Shown here: positions 54,173 to 64,000 of the stretch, piece by piece
How the letters are laid out: every line of letters starts with the position of its first letter
Position numbering within the stretch: position 1 is the first letter of the stretch
Source of the DNA: Actinomycetota bacterium
GTDB lineage: Bacteria; Actinomycetota; Aquicultoria; SURF-47
DNA length: 64,000 bases
Assembly (NCBI GenBank): GCA_003599235.1
Contig: QZJE01000010.1
Location: forward strand, 1-64,000
Direction: 5' to 3'
Translations under genes and position numbers: made by a program
The notes under the pieces: generated by a model
Database searches by the model: none
What the model was told of the DNA's origin: nothing
What the model saw: the letters and a program-made list of their open reading frames with translations, nothing else

Positions 54173-55273
54173 ATGAAAAAATATTTTTTAGTAGCTATAT
54201 TAGTATTGATTTTTACTATGGTTACTACCTTGGCAGCTTACGCAAGCAATGGGGTACATGAAGGCCCCGGATACGCTCAAACTACTGATAAATGCGCAGC
54301 TTGTCATAGGGGGCACACCGGCAAAACTCAAAGACTACTTTCCAGAAGCGGTACAGTTTACCAATTCTGCACTTTTTGTCATAACGGAACTGGTGCTAAC
54401 ACCAATGTTGTAGATGGTAGTTTCTCCGGCAATTATACTGCCTGGGGGACGGCTGCAGACGGAGAAGCCGGAGCTGGCCTAAATGGCGGCGGTTACCAAA
54501 ATGCTTTTTACTATACAGGGCGAGGGGGCCGCAGAAGCGGTTATGGATCGATAGCCAATGATGGAATGAGGCATAATGCTACCGGCTCAGATACAGATAT
54601 CTATACTGCTTGGGGAAGCGGAAATACAGGTCCCGGGCTTACAATGCTGCTTACCTGCACTAGTTGCCATGATCCTCACGGAACAAATAATCCTGACGGA
54701 ACTGACGACAGCACCGTAGATGGCACCGAGCGTTACAGAATTCTTAAAAACAGGGTAAATGGGCAAGATTTAGATGTAATTATTAAATCAAATGAAATAG
54801 ATGCTTTCGGCCGTCATGATTACACTAAAGACGCATATCAAACAGGAACCTCGCAGTTCTGTGCTTCGTGTCATAATCAGTATGTTATAGCCAAAGGTAC
54901 TATTAGGGGTGGTACCTCTGGTAAGTATGATTCTGGCGACGGATTAGGATCTAAAGTACGGTACCGCCATAAAGTTGGCATATACATTGCTGGGGATGAA
55001 TACACCGGCAATGGTAGGGACATGGTTGATGTTTTAAATGATGGTGTCAAATTGCCACTTGAACAAGAAGAGTACAATTCAAATATCCAGGGCAATGATT
55101 CGACTGCTTGCCTAACTTGCCACCAGGCTCATGGCAGCACGTCGACTATGGGAAATCTGGCCGCTGCCGGGCCAGCTAATAATCCAGCTAACTTTCCTAG
55201 CGGTTTTGTTAAATCCAACACACTTTTGAGATTGAACAACCGCGGTATCTGCGAAGACTGCCACATAAGATAG
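54173..55273 (+). CDS. Secreted hexahaem c-type cytochrome (doubled CXXCH)
   Basis: Signal peptide (about 1-24, AYA), then six CxxCH haem sites: CAACHRGH, CTFCHNG, CTSCHDPHG, CASCHNQ, CLTCHQAHG, CEDCH. The spacing resembles doubled-CXXCH proteins (pairs at about 45/66, 165/225 and 320/360). It is exported and can carry electrons outside the membrane, perhaps to extracellular acceptors. The partner reductase is not in the window. Confidence 0.9.
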   Translation: MKKYFLVAILVLIFTMVTTLAAYASNGVHEGPGYAQTTDKCAACHRGHTGKTQRLLSRSGTVYQFCTFCHNGTGANTNVVDGSFSGNYTAWGTAADGEAGAGLNGGGYQNAFYYTGRGGRRSGYGSIANDGMRHNATGSDTDIYTAWGSGNTGPGLTMLLTCTSCHDPHGTNNPDGTDDSTVDGTERYRILKNRVNGQDLDVIIKSNEIDAFGRHDYTKDAYQTGTSQFCASCHNQYVIAKGTIRGGTSGKYDSGDGLGSKVRYRHKVGIYIAGDEYTGNGRDMVDVLNDGVKLPLEQEEYNSNIQGNDSTACLTCHQAHGSTSTMGNLAAAGPANNPANFPSGFVKSNTLLRLNNRGICEDCHIR

Positions 55274-55300
55274 GCTCCTCAAAAATTTTTCAAATTATAT

Positions 55301-55329
55301 TTGACAAGTAGCCTATTAAACTATATATT
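55301..55329 (+). promoter_or_regulatory. Sigma-70-type promoter of rpoB-rpoC
   Basis: TTGACA, 17 bases, TATATT. About 150 bases of leader separate it from rpoB. Confidence 0.8.
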
Positions 55330-55365
55330 TATTGTTTGTGACAAAAAGCAAGGGGACCAGGAAAG

Positions 55366-55409
55366 ATTGCTCAAAAATTACCACTCTAGCGAGGTTGTTT
55401 TTGTGCAAT
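55366..55409 (+). other. Leader hairpin before rpoB
   Basis: ATTGC-T-CAAAAA and TTTTTG-T-GCAAT form an 11-bp stem with one mismatch around a 20-base loop. It sits in the rpoB leader; its role (pausing, stability or binding site) is unknown. Confidence 0.55.
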
Positions 55410-55478
55410 CATTATACTATTTTCTAACACGCCCCGCAAGCTTTTAACCAGCATCTTAATTTAATAAGGAGTGATTTC

Positions 55479-58400
55479 GTGCAACTTCAACAATCTGGTT
55501 TGAGAACCCGTCAAACTTTTGCTAAGATTCCTGAGATATTAGATGTTCCTAATCTTATTGAAATCCAAAGAGGCTCTTTTGATTGGCTGCTAAAAGAAGG
55601 TTTAGCAGAAGCTTTCAAGGACATTTCTCCTATTTTTGACTTTACCGGAACCCTAGCAGTGGAGTTTGCCGAATACGAATTCGGTGAGAAAAAGTATGAT
55701 GTCGATGAATGTAAAGAAAAAGACATGACTTACTCCGCTCCCTTATTTGTTACTGTCAGATTTATCAACAAAGAAACAGGTGAGATAAAAGAGCAGCAGG
55801 TCTTTATGGGAGATTTTCCCCTTATGTCTGATAGGGGCACTTATATTATCAACGGGACTGAACGGGTAATTGTTAGCCAATTGGTGCGCTCGCCCGGAGT
55901 TTACTTTGATGAAGAAATAGACAAATCAACCGACAAAGCAATTTATGCTGCCAAAATTATCCCCAGCCGCGGAGCCTGGCTGGAAATGGAGATAAATAAG
56001 AAAGACATATGCTCAGCCAGGGTAGATCGCAAAAGAAAAGTAGCTATTACCGTATTATTAAAGTCGTTAGGCTATGGCACTAATGAAGAGCTGCTTTCTT
56101 TGTTTGAAAACTCAGAAGCTATTAAAACTACCTTGGATACAGATCCAACAAAAACTCAGGAAGAGGCTTTACTGGAGCTTTACCGGAAATTGCGTCCAGG
56201 TGAGCCCCCAACGGTTGATAGTGCTAGAAACCTAATCGATAGTTTATTTTTTACTCCTCAAAGGTATGATTTGGCAAAAGTCGGCCGTTATAAAATCAAC
56301 AAAAAGCTAGGCTTAAAAATCCCTGTAGAAACCTCTACTTTGACCCGTGAGGATATTTTAGAGACAGTTCGTTATCTTATCCGTCTTAACCAGGGCATTG
56401 GAGAAATTGATGACATAGACCATTTTGGAAACCGCAGGGTGCGCTCAGTTGGTGAGCTTATTCAAAATCAGTTCCGTATTGGTTTAGCTAGAATGGAACG
56501 CGTTGTTAGAGAAAGATTAACTACTTTAGATGTAGAAACTATTACTCCCCAGCTTTTGATAAATATTAGGCCGATTGTGGCTTCACTAAAAGAGTTTTTC
56601 GGGAGCAGTCAGCTTTCTCAGTTTATGGACCAAACAAATCCTCTTGCTGGTCTAACTCACAAGAGAAGATTGTCTGCTCTCGGACCTGGTGGTCTTTCCA
56701 GAGAGCGAGCCGGATTTGAGGTACGTGACGTTCACCCTTCGCATTATGGAAGGATGTGTCCCATCGAGACTCCGGAAGGCCCAAATATCGGACTGATAAG
56801 TTCGCTTTCTACTTATGCCAGAATAAATGAGTTTGGTTTTGTAGAAACGCCTTACCGTGTAGTCAAGGGCGGCAAGGTGACTGAAGAAATTGTTTATCTT
56901 ACTGCTGACGCTGAAGATGAGTATATTATTGCTCAAGCCAATGCGCCATTTAACGAAAAAACCGGAAAGTTTTTACAAGACAAGGTTTTAGTTAGAACAA
57001 AACAGGGGGAAGTTGATACCCTAGATCCTTCCCAGGTTCATTATATGGATATTTCACCTCGCCAGATTGTTTCGGTTTCAGCGGCTTTGATTCCTTTTTT
57101 AGAGCACAATGATGCTAACCGGGCTTTGATGGGAGCTAATATGCAACGGCAATCTGTACCGTTGATAACTGCCAAGGCGCCGCTTGTTGGAACAGGTATG
57201 GAGCACCGGGCAGTAAGAGATACCGGTGATGTTATTCTAGCTAAAAATGATGGTACGGTTGTTTATGCTGATGCTGAAAAAATCCAAATAAAAGGCAAAA
57301 AGGAAACTGAAGAGCACAACTTGCAACGTTTTCATCGTTCCAACCAGGGTACTTGTGTTAACCAAAAGCCGATGGTCTTAGAAGGACAAAAAGTAAAAGC
57401 CGGTCAGGTTATAGCTGATGGTCCATGTACCGACCACGGTGAGCTTTCTTTAGGCAAAAACTTACTGGTAGCCTTTATGCCTTGGGGCGGATATAACTAC
57501 GAGGATGCAATTATTGTATCTGAGCGGCTCGTAAAAGATGATGTTTTAAGCTCTATTCATATAGAAGAGCATGAGGTTGGGGCAAGAGATACCAAACTTG
57601 GTCCAGAAGAAATTACCCGCGATATTCCCAATGTTTCTGAAGAAATACTAAGCGATTTAGATGAAGATGGCATTATCCGGGTTGGAGCTGAGGTGAATGC
57701 TGGTGATTATCTGGTGGGTAAGGTAACCCCCAAAGGCGAGACCGAGCTTACAGCCGAAGAGCGTTTGCTAAGAGCTATTTTTGGTGAGAAAGCCAGAGAA
57801 GTAAGAGATACTTCCCTTAAAGTGCCTCACGGGGAGACCGGAAAAGTTATTGCGGTTAGAAAATTTTCACGTTCGGCTGGAGATGAACTTCCACCTGGAG
57901 TAAACGAGCTGGTTAGAGTATATGTGGCTCACAGACGCAAAATCTCCGAAGGTGATAAATTAGCAGGCCGTCACGGCAACAAAGGGGTAATTTCTAAGAT
58001 TCTGCCGGAAGAAGATATGCCTTTTATGGCCGATGGCACTCCAGTTGATATTATTCTTAACCCATTGGGTGTTCCTTCGCGAATGAACGTAGGGCAGATT
58101 CTAGAAACTCACTTGGGCTGGGCTGCTAAAAACGGTCTTGGTATAAGTGATAAAGAAGTCTTTGTTTCTACGCCGGTATTTGATGGCGCCAACGAAAAGG
58201 AAATCCAAGGAAGCTTAAAGAAAGCTAATCTTCCGGAAAGCGGGAAGATTCAGCTCTATGATGGCCGGACTGGTGAGCCTTTTGAGCGTGAAGTAACAGT
58301 AGGCTTTATCTATATGATAAAACTGTTGCACTTGGTCGACGATAAGATTCATGCTCGTTCAACTGGCCCTTATTCTTTGGTTACTCAACAACCCTTGGGC

Positions 58401-58823
58401 GGTAAAGCTCAATTCGGCGGACAGCGTTTCGGTGAGATGGAAGTTTGGGCCTTAGAAGCCTACGGAGCAGCTTATACTTTGCAAGAATTGCTAACCGTTA
58501 AATCAGACGATATTGTTGGCCGGGTTAAAGCTTACGAATCTATAGTTAAGGGTGAAAATATTCCCGAACCGGGCATTCCAGAATCGTTTAAAGTCCTGGT
58601 TAAAGAGATGCAATCGCTTGGTTTAAATGTCGAAGTTCTCTCAGAAGCCGGAGAAGAAATCGAGCTTAAAGAGGTAGAAGAAGACATTGCCAAGACGGCT
58701 GAAAAATTAGGTTTTGATTTGGGTGGAAAAGTAACTGAAGAAGAAGAGCAAAAAGAAGCCATAGGCTTACTTGAAGAAAGCTCACCCGAAGAAGAAACCA
58801 AAGAAAAAATCGCTGAGGAATAA
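55479..58823 (+). CDS. rpoB: RNA polymerase beta subunit
   Basis: 1114 residues from GTG with TAAGGAG upstream. Signature blocks: [46 protein letters not shown] (rifampicin region, typical Asp, His and Ser present), [20 protein letters not shown] and [31 protein letters not shown]. The last 50 residues are a Glu-rich tail. rpoC follows after 8 bases. Confidence 0.98.
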   Translation: MQLQQSGLRTRQTFAKIPEILDVPNLIEIQRGSFDWLLKEGLAEAFKDISPIFDFTGTLAVEFAEYEFGEKKYDVDECKEKDMTYSAPLFVTVRFINKETGEIKEQQVFMGDFPLMSDRGTYIINGTERVIVSQLVRSPGVYFDEEIDKSTDKAIYAAKIIPSRGAWLEMEINKKDICSARVDRKRKVAITVLLKSLGYGTNEELLSLFENSEAIKTTLDTDPTKTQEEALLELYRKLRPGEPPTVDSARNLIDSLFFTPQRYDLAKVGRYKINKKLGLKIPVETSTLTREDILETVRYLIRLNQGIGEIDDIDHFGNRRVRSVGELIQNQFRIGLARMERVVRERLTTLDVETITPQLLINIRPIVASLKEFFGSSQLSQFMDQTNPLAGLTHKRRLSALGPGGLSRERAGFEVRDVHPSHYGRMCPIETPEGPNIGLISSLSTYARINEFGFVETPYRVVKGGKVTEEIVYLTADAEDEYIIAQANAPFNEKTGKFLQDKVLVRTKQGEVDTLDPSQVHYMDISPRQIVSVSAALIPFLEHNDANRALMGANMQRQSVPLITAKAPLVGTGMEHRAVRDTGDVILAKNDGTVVYADAEKIQIKGKKETEEHNLQRFHRSNQGTCVNQKPMVLEGQKVKAGQVIADGPCTDHGELSLGKNLLVAFMPWGGYNYEDAIIVSERLVKDDVLSSIHIEEHEVGARDTKLGPEEITRDIPNVSEEILSDLDEDGIIRVGAEVNAGDYLVGKVTPKGETELTAEERLLRAIFGEKAREVRDTSLKVPHGETGKVIAVRKFSRSAGDELPPGVNELVRVYVAHRRKISEGDKLAGRHGNKGVISKILPEEDMPFMADGTPVDIILNPLGVPSRMNVGQILETHLGWAAKNGLGISDKEVFVSTPVFDGANEKEIQGSLKKANLPESGKIQLYDGRTGEPFEREVTVGFIYMIKLLHLVDDKIHARSTGPYSLVTQQPLGGKAQFGGQRFGEMEVWALEAYGAAYTLQELLTVKSDDIVGRVKAYESIVKGENIPEPGIPESFKVLVKEMQSLGLNVEVLSEAGEEIELKEVEEDIAKTAEKLGFDLGGKVTEEEEQKEAIGLLEESSPEEETKEKIAEE

Positions 58824-58831
58824 GGAGCTTT

Positions 58832-61800
58832 ATGTTAGATATCAATGATTTTGATTTAATTCGAATTGCCCTTGCTTCACCGGAGATGATTAGAAGGTGG
58901 AGTAACGGAGAGGTTAAAAAACCGGAGACTATCAATTACCGGACTCTAAAGCCCGAAAAAGACGGACTCTTCTGCGAAAAGATTTTTGGTCCTACCAAGG
59001 ATTGGGAATGTTATTGCGGAAAATATAAAAGAGTTCGTTTTAAAGGCATTATTTGCGAGCGTTGCGGAGTTGAGGTCACCCGCTCTAAAGTCCGCCGCGA
59101 CCGTATGGGCCACATTGAATTAGTAGCACCTGTTTCGCACATTTGGTATTTCAAAGGGATTCCTTCGCGCATGGGTTACTTGCTTGACCTGAGGCCGAGA
59201 GATCTAGAAAAGGTACTTTATTTTGCTGCTTATATAATCACAGATGTCAACAAAGATAAAATCAAGCAAGACTTAAATATGCTTGAGCAAGAACTTAATC
59301 AAGAGATTGCCCAAACACAAAAAGAACTTGAAAGAGAACTAAAGGATATTACCAAAGAAAACGAACGCAAAGTTGCTGTTCTACAAGGAGAGGCCAAACC
59401 GGCTGAAGGCGAGGAGGCTGCTCCCCAGGATCCTAAAAAAGTAAAAGATGCAGTTAAAAAGCTTACTAAGGAGCTAAAGAAGCAAACTAAGATTGTCAAT
59501 GAAGATGCTAAGCACAAAATGGATTGGGGCCGTTATCTGTTAAATACCCTGAAAGATTTAGATTATAAGCAGCTAATCGGCGACGAGATGCTTTTTAGGG
59601 ATTTGCGTACCCGTTATGATGAATATTTTACCGGAGCCATGGGAGCAGAAGCGGTAAGGACTTTGCTTTCAAAGGTCGATTTAGATGCCGAATCAGTTGA
59701 GCTTAGGGAAGTTATTAAAAAGTCAACCGGTCAAAAAAGGAAAAGAGCAGTTAAAAGGCTTAAAGTAGTAACTGCTTTTAAACTGTCTACTAATAAACCG
59801 GAATGGATGATACTAGAAAGCGTGCCGGTAATTCCGCCTGATCTGCGTCCAATGGTGCAATTAGATGGTGGACGTTTTGCTACCTCGGACTTAAACGATC
59901 TTTATCGCCGGGTTATTAATCGTAATAACCGTCTTAAAAGATTGCTCGATTTAGGAGCACCGGAGATTATTGTTAACAATGAGAAAAGGATGCTTCAGGA
60001 AGCTGTAGACGCATTATTTGATAATGGCAGAAGAGGACGTCCGGTAACCGGTCCTGGTAACAGGCCCCTTAAATCACTAAGCGATATGCTTAAGGGTAAG
60101 CAAGGACGTTTTCGACAAAACCTACTGGGAAAACGGGTCGATTACTCGGGCCGAAGTGTAATTGTTATCGGTCCGGAGCTTAAACTGCATCAATGTGGTT
60201 TGCCAAAAGTCATGGCTTTAGAGCTATTTAAACCTTTTGTAATGAAAAGGCTGGTAGATTTAGGTCATGCTCAAAACATAAGAAGCGCTAAAAGAATGGT
60301 GGAGCGGGGTAAGTCAGTTGTTTGGGACGTATTAGAAGAAGTAATTACCGATCATCCGGTACTGCTAAACCGGGCGCCGACTTTGCACCGCTTGGGAATC
60401 CAGGCTTTTGAGCCGGTTTTAGTTGAAGGTAAGGCTATTCAGGTTCATCCTTTGGTGTGTACGGCCTTTAATGCTGACTTTGATGGTGATCAAATGGCTG
60501 TTCACTTACCTCTGTCAGCTGAGGCTCAAGCAGAATCGCGGATACTTATGCTATCCACTAATAATATACTGTCTCCGGCTCACGGGCGGCCGCTTACCAC
60601 TCCTACCCAAGATATGATTCTTGGTACTTATTATTTAACTGCCGATAGGCAAAAGGAAAGTGTAGGAGATGGCAAGTTCTTTACATCTTCTGAGGAAGTA
60701 ATATATGCAGTTGAAAACAAAGACGTAGACATCCATGCCAATATCAAAGTTCGTATTGATGACCAGATAATCGACACTACTCCGGGAAGGGTTTTGTTTA
60801 ATGAGGCAATGCCAGAAGACTACCCTTTTGTAAACGCTGAAGTAGGGAAGAAGGAATTAGCTCGTATAGTTGAGGATTGCGTAAGCCGCTATCCTAATAC
60901 CGTTTCTAATATATTAGATAAAATAAAAGAAACCGGTTTTGTTTACGCTACAAAAACCGGTATTACTTTATCGATTGATGATATTACTATCCCCCCCAAT
61001 AAGTGGGAAATCCTTGATGGGCCAGAAGAAGAAGTAGATAAAATCGAGAACCAATATCGCCGCGGTTTAATTACCAATGACGAACGCCATCAGAGGGTAG
61101 TTGATGTTTGGACCAGGGCAACAGAAGATGTTTCTGATGCTATGGAGAAAAACTTCGGTAAGTTTAATTCTATTTATATGATGGCGCACTCCGGTGCCAG
61201 AGGAAATATCAAGCAGATTCGTCAGCTAGCCGGGATGAGAGGATTGGTTGCTAATCCTAAAGGTGATATTATCGACCGTCCCATCAAAGCTAATTTTAGA
61301 GAAGGACTGACGGTATTGGAATACTTTATATCTACTCACGGTGCCAGAAAAGGTTTAGCTGATACAGCTCTTAGAACTGCCGACTCCGGTTATCTTACTC
61401 GTAGATTAGTTGATGTTGCCCAAGACGTAATAATCAGGGAAGAAGACTGCGGTACTAAAAACGGAATTACGGCCTCTGTTGTTGATGATGAAGGAAAGGT
61501 TAACCGCAATATAATCGGTCGCTATGCATTAAAGAAAATCCTTGGTCCAAAAGGTAAAGGTGTATTAGTAGAAGCTAACCAGGCAATTGATGCCGACAAG
61601 GCTCAATTAGTGGCTGATGCAGGTGTTTTAAGGATTGAGGCTCGCTCCGTTCTTAGTTGCCAGGCACGTCACGGTGTTTGTCAGAAGTGTTATGGATGGA
61701 GTCTAGCTGATGGCAAGTTGATTGATATCGGAACAGCGGTTGGCATTATTGCTGCCCAATCAATTGGAGAGCCTGGAACCCAGCTTACAATGAGAACTTT

Positions 61801-62878
61801 CCATACCGGTGGAGTGGCCGGAGAAGACATAACTCACGGCCTGCCGCGTGTTGTTGAGTTGTTTGAGGCCAGAAAACCCAAAGGCCAAGCCGAAATATCC
61901 GAGATTAGCGGAAAAGTAAAGATTGAAGAAGAGGAAGACCTTCGCAATATTATCGTCTACAAGTCCGATAAAGAAAAAGTTTATCAGGTTCCAAGGCGCG
62001 TGCATCTAAAGGTCAAAAACGGAGAGGAAATAAATGCTGGTGATATGCTAACAGACGGTTCACTAAATCCTCATGACGTTTTAAAAATTAACGGTCCCAA
62101 AGAAGTAGAGCTATATATGCTTAAAGAAGTCCAAGAAGTCTACAAGTCTCAAGGTGTAGAAATAAACGATAAACATATCGAGGTAATTATCCGTCAGATG
62201 TTAAAGCGGGTGACTGTAAATGATGCCGGAGATACCGACTTATTGCCTGGTCAAATGGTAGATAGGTTTGTATTCCAGGAAGAAAACCGTAAAGCTATTA
62301 CAGCATCGGGCAAAGCTGCTACCGCTAAGCAAGTATTGCTTGGCATTACCAAAGCGTCTTTGGCAACTGACTCATTTTTATCGGCTGCTTCATTTCAAGA
62401 AACAACAAGAGTGTTAACAGATGCTGTCATTGCCGGGCGTACTGATCCGTTACTTGGCTTAAAAGAAAACGTCATAATTGGAAAACTAATTCCGGCAGCT
62501 ACCGGTATGCACCGTTATCGTGATATTAAGGTGTTGCCGATTGTTGATGGCAAACCTGTTTCAGAGGAAGATTTTACTGCTCTAGGATTAGGAGCTTCTG
62601 CTGAAGCTGACGAAGGGCAATCTTTACTAGATGGTGGAGATCCACTTGATTTAACTGGTGATTTGTTGGTTGAGGATTCTATGCCTGAAGAGACTATTGA
62701 GCTTAAGGATGAAGCGCTGAAGGCTGAAGAAATTGTAGAAGAGAAACCTAAAAAAGCCAAAGAGGCTAAAAAAGAAACAAAAGCCAAAGCTGCTAAACCC
62801 AAAAAAGAAACTAAGGCTAAAGATACCAAGGCTACTAAAACTAAGAAAAAAGCTACTTCAAAAAAAGCTAAAAGCTAA
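58832..62878 (+). CDS. rpoC: RNA polymerase beta' subunit
   Basis: 1348 residues. Zinc finger [23 protein letters not shown], active-site [12 protein letters not shown], bridge helix and second zinc site [14 protein letters not shown]. An 80-residue coiled-coil insertion ([22 protein letters not shown] to about 230) sits where actinobacterial proteins carry one. The last 55 residues are Lys/Ala-rich. Confidence 0.98.
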   Translation: MLDINDFDLIRIALASPEMIRRWSNGEVKKPETINYRTLKPEKDGLFCEKIFGPTKDWECYCGKYKRVRFKGIICERCGVEVTRSKVRRDRMGHIELVAPVSHIWYFKGIPSRMGYLLDLRPRDLEKVLYFAAYIITDVNKDKIKQDLNMLEQELNQEIAQTQKELERELKDITKENERKVAVLQGEAKPAEGEEAAPQDPKKVKDAVKKLTKELKKQTKIVNEDAKHKMDWGRYLLNTLKDLDYKQLIGDEMLFRDLRTRYDEYFTGAMGAEAVRTLLSKVDLDAESVELREVIKKSTGQKRKRAVKRLKVVTAFKLSTNKPEWMILESVPVIPPDLRPMVQLDGGRFATSDLNDLYRRVINRNNRLKRLLDLGAPEIIVNNEKRMLQEAVDALFDNGRRGRPVTGPGNRPLKSLSDMLKGKQGRFRQNLLGKRVDYSGRSVIVIGPELKLHQCGLPKVMALELFKPFVMKRLVDLGHAQNIRSAKRMVERGKSVVWDVLEEVITDHPVLLNRAPTLHRLGIQAFEPVLVEGKAIQVHPLVCTAFNADFDGDQMAVHLPLSAEAQAESRILMLSTNNILSPAHGRPLTTPTQDMILGTYYLTADRQKESVGDGKFFTSSEEVIYAVENKDVDIHANIKVRIDDQIIDTTPGRVLFNEAMPEDYPFVNAEVGKKELARIVEDCVSRYPNTVSNILDKIKETGFVYATKTGITLSIDDITIPPNKWEILDGPEEEVDKIENQYRRGLITNDERHQRVVDVWTRATEDVSDAMEKNFGKFNSIYMMAHSGARGNIKQIRQLAGMRGLVANPKGDIIDRPIKANFREGLTVLEYFISTHGARKGLADTALRTADSGYLTRRLVDVAQDVIIREEDCGTKNGITASVVDDEGKVNRNIIGRYALKKILGPKGKGVLVEANQAIDADKAQLVADAGVLRIEARSVLSCQARHGVCQKCYGWSLADGKLIDIGTAVGIIAAQSIGEPGTQLTMRTFHTGGVAGEDITHGLPRVVELFEARKPKGQAEISEISGKVKIEEEEDLRNIIVYKSDKEKVYQVPRRVHLKVKNGEEINAGDMLTDGSLNPHDVLKINGPKEVELYMLKEVQEVYKSQGVEINDKHIEVIIRQMLKRVTVNDAGDTDLLPGQMVDRFVFQEENRKAITASGKAATAKQVLLGITKASLATDSFLSAASFQETTRVLTDAVIAGRTDPLLGLKENVIIGKLIPAATGMHRYRDIKVLPIVDGKPVSEEDFTALGLGASAEADEGQSLLDGGDPLDLTGDLLVEDSMPEETIELKDEALKAEEIVEEKPKKAKEAKKETKAKAAKPKKETKAKDTKATKTKKKATSKKAKS

Positions 62879-62900
62879 CTGCTAATAGCCAATAACTTAA

Positions 62901-62932
62901 AAAGGCTCTGGCCATTTAGTCAGAGCCTTTTT
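62901..62932 (+). terminator. Terminator after rpoC
   Basis: AAGGCTCTG-GCCATTTAGT-CAGAGCCTT with a following T run. Confidence 0.85.
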
Positions 62933-62948
62933 GCTTTTCTAGAGACCG

Positions 62949-62977
62949 TTGACTTAATTACTATTAGTGGTTATAAT
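62949..62977 (+). promoter_or_regulatory. Promoter of the small secreted-protein cluster
   Basis: TTGACT, 17 bases, TATAAT: near-consensus, about 40 bases before the first gene. Confidence 0.75.
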
Positions 62978-63016
62978 TGTATATTAAGTAACTATATGGC
63001 ATCAGAGGAGGTTAGG

Positions 63017-63499
63017 ATGCGCAGAATTATTAGTTTGTTGGTTTTAGTTTCATTATTTGGTTGTTTCTTTGTAGGAACAACGAATGCTTCAACAATATAT
63101 GTCAAGCCAAAAGTCGGTTATTTTAGAAACACTGTGGCCAGAATTGGAGTTAAATTTCAAGTATCCAAAAAAGTTATTTATAGAAAAACCCGCTATTCAG
63201 TTCTAAGTATCCAGGCCAATTTTACTCGAAATGTTAATACGCCAACCCTTCTTAAAGTTAGAAGCATTCTTCAGCATTGGAATGGAAGTAGATGGGTTAA
63301 AGACTGGGCTTCTCGCCATTGGATTTCAAAAGGCAGAGTAAGAAAGCTTAACTGGTTTAATACAACAAGGCGAGGCAATACTCCTTATATGGTTATGCTG
63401 TTTAGCAAAGGAAACAAAATAAGGGTTATCAATGAGTTTGAATGCCCCGAATGGACCAGGGGAAAAGGTTACGTTGTCCAGTATTATACTTGTAGATAG
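63017..63499 (+). CDS. Small secreted basic protein, unknown function
   Basis: 160 residues from ATG 63017, chosen because GAGGAGG precedes it (the track uses ATG 62996). Signal peptide to about residue 25, then a basic, aromatic domain (YVKPKVGYFRNTVARIG, HWNGSRWVKDWASRHW). The two Cys (CPEW, YTCR) near the end could pair. It shares a W-x-G-x-RWV motif with the next gene. No family recognised. Confidence 0.6.
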   Translation: MRRIISLLVLVSLFGCFFVGTTNASTIYVKPKVGYFRNTVARIGVKFQVSKKVIYRKTRYSVLSIQANFTRNVNTPTLLKVRSILQHWNGSRWVKDWASRHWISKGRVRKLNWFNTTRRGNTPYMVMLFSKGNKIRVINEFECPEWTRGKGYVVQYYTCR

Positions 63500-63534
63500 A
63501 GACTGTATTTTAAATGGTTAAGTAAGGAGTTTTT

Positions 63535-63903
63535 ATGACAAAAAAAGTTATTGGATTAATATTAATAGTAGTTTTAATTTCTAGCATACTAGTTTCTACT
63601 ACAAATGCTTGGCCTTGGAGCAAGCATTATGAAGTAAGAGTGATTCCTAAAAACGCCGGTTCTCTTGCTAGCGGAGCACTGGTAAAGCTTTATAGATGGA
63701 CTGGTAAGCGCTGGGTTCGGTACAGGCCGCAGAGGAGATGCGCTTGGCGCCCACCTAATTATGCTATCTTTGGTTATGTGCCGGCAAACATTTGGATTTA
63801 TGCCCAAATTAAATTCAACAATAATAAGGTAGTCAATTCAAAAAGGGTTAAAGTACGAGGTAGTTTTGGATGGGTCAATGTATATGTTAAGTATCCCAGA
63901 TAA
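63535..63903 (+). CDS. Small secreted basic protein, unknown function
   Basis: 122 residues: signal peptide (about 1-25), then a short beta-rich basic domain with LYRWTGKRWVRYRPQRRC and KVRGSFGWVNVYVKY. RWTGKRWV matches HWNGSRWV in the preceding protein, so the two are probably related. TAAGGAG upstream. Confidence 0.6.
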   Translation: MTKKVIGLILIVVLISSILVSTTNAWPWSKHYEVRVIPKNAGSLASGALVKLYRWTGKRWVRYRPQRRCAWRPPNYAIFGYVPANIWIYAQIKFNNNKVVNSKRVKVRGSFGWVNVYVKYPR

Positions 63904-63925
63904 TTAAATGGCTAGGAGGGATATT

Positions 63926-64000
63926 ATGAAAAAAGCAATTGTTATATTGAGTCTATTAGTACTGTGTTTCTCATTATTTGCAGATATAGTTATTGCTTGC
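63926..64000 (+). CDS. Start of a third small secreted protein (cut by the window end)
   Basis: MKKAIVILSLLVLCFSLFAD is a signal peptide with AGGAGGG upstream. The ORF runs off the window at 25 codons. It extends the small secreted-protein cluster. Confidence 0.55.
   Translation, partial: MKKAIVILSLLVLCFSLFADIVIAC

Overview
The window is a gene-dense, AT-leaning bacterial chromosome segment with overlapping operons and two strand blocks. One block, on the minus strand, is a 14.5 kb complex I operon. The rest is mostly plus strand and holds cofactor, transport and ribosomal/RNA polymerase genes. I cannot fix the taxon. A deep-branching, anaerobic, Gram-positive-type lineage (Actinomycetota or a relative) fits: complex I lacks its NADH-input genes, there is a secreted multihaem cytochrome c, NAD is made de novo from aspartate, and the RpoC coiled-coil insertion looks similar. 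Only a marker-gene tree would settle it.

Region by region. 1-5.6 kb: three tandem RHS C-terminal cassettes, each ending in a different tip and each overlapping a small membrane-protein gene; this looks like a polymorphic toxin/immunity array. 5.7-8.1 kb: a DUF2157/GDYXXLXY membrane pair and a decayed histidine kinase. 8.2-15.4 kb: an HD-GYP protein behind an inverted-repeat-bounded leader, then an oligopeptide ABC transporter (binding protein, two permeases, fused double ATPase) interrupted by an antiparallel NarL-type regulator. tRNA-Leu(GAG) follows at 15.4 kb, then a secreted duplicated-domain protein. 17.3-24.8 kb: a vitamin block, folE-folP-folK, panB-panC-panD and nadA-nadB-nadC. 24.7-39.2 kb (minus): nuoA-B-C-D-H-I*-J-K, two extra antiporter-like genes, a small His-rich membrane gene, then L-like, M and N. 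39.5-46.2 kb: a candidate structured RNA, dedA, birA, a biotin operator, bioY, coaX, a dehydrogenase-like/acyl-ACP-reductase-like pair and pyrE. 46.3-48.8 kb: an M23 factor, a rhomboid protease and an archaemetzincin. 48.8-62.9 kb: secE-nusG-rplK-rplA, an L10 leader, rplJ-rplL, then TPR, NHL and cytochrome genes, then rpoB-rpoC. 63-64 kb: three small secreted proteins, the last cut by the window edge.

The most interesting system is the complex I operon. NuoE, NuoF and NuoG are absent. The NuoI gene encodes an N-terminal NuoI segment, then a complete GltD-type NAD(P)H/FAD/Fe-S module, then the NuoI two-cluster ferredoxin domain. Together with five antiporter-like membrane subunits and an L-like subunit with a long repeated C-terminal arm, this suggests a respiratory complex with its own NAD(P)H-binding module and extra ion-pumping units.

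A second theme is repeat invasion. Palindromic elements sit in frame inside RHS genes, folK and rplL, and short tandem repeats supply the start codons of several genes.
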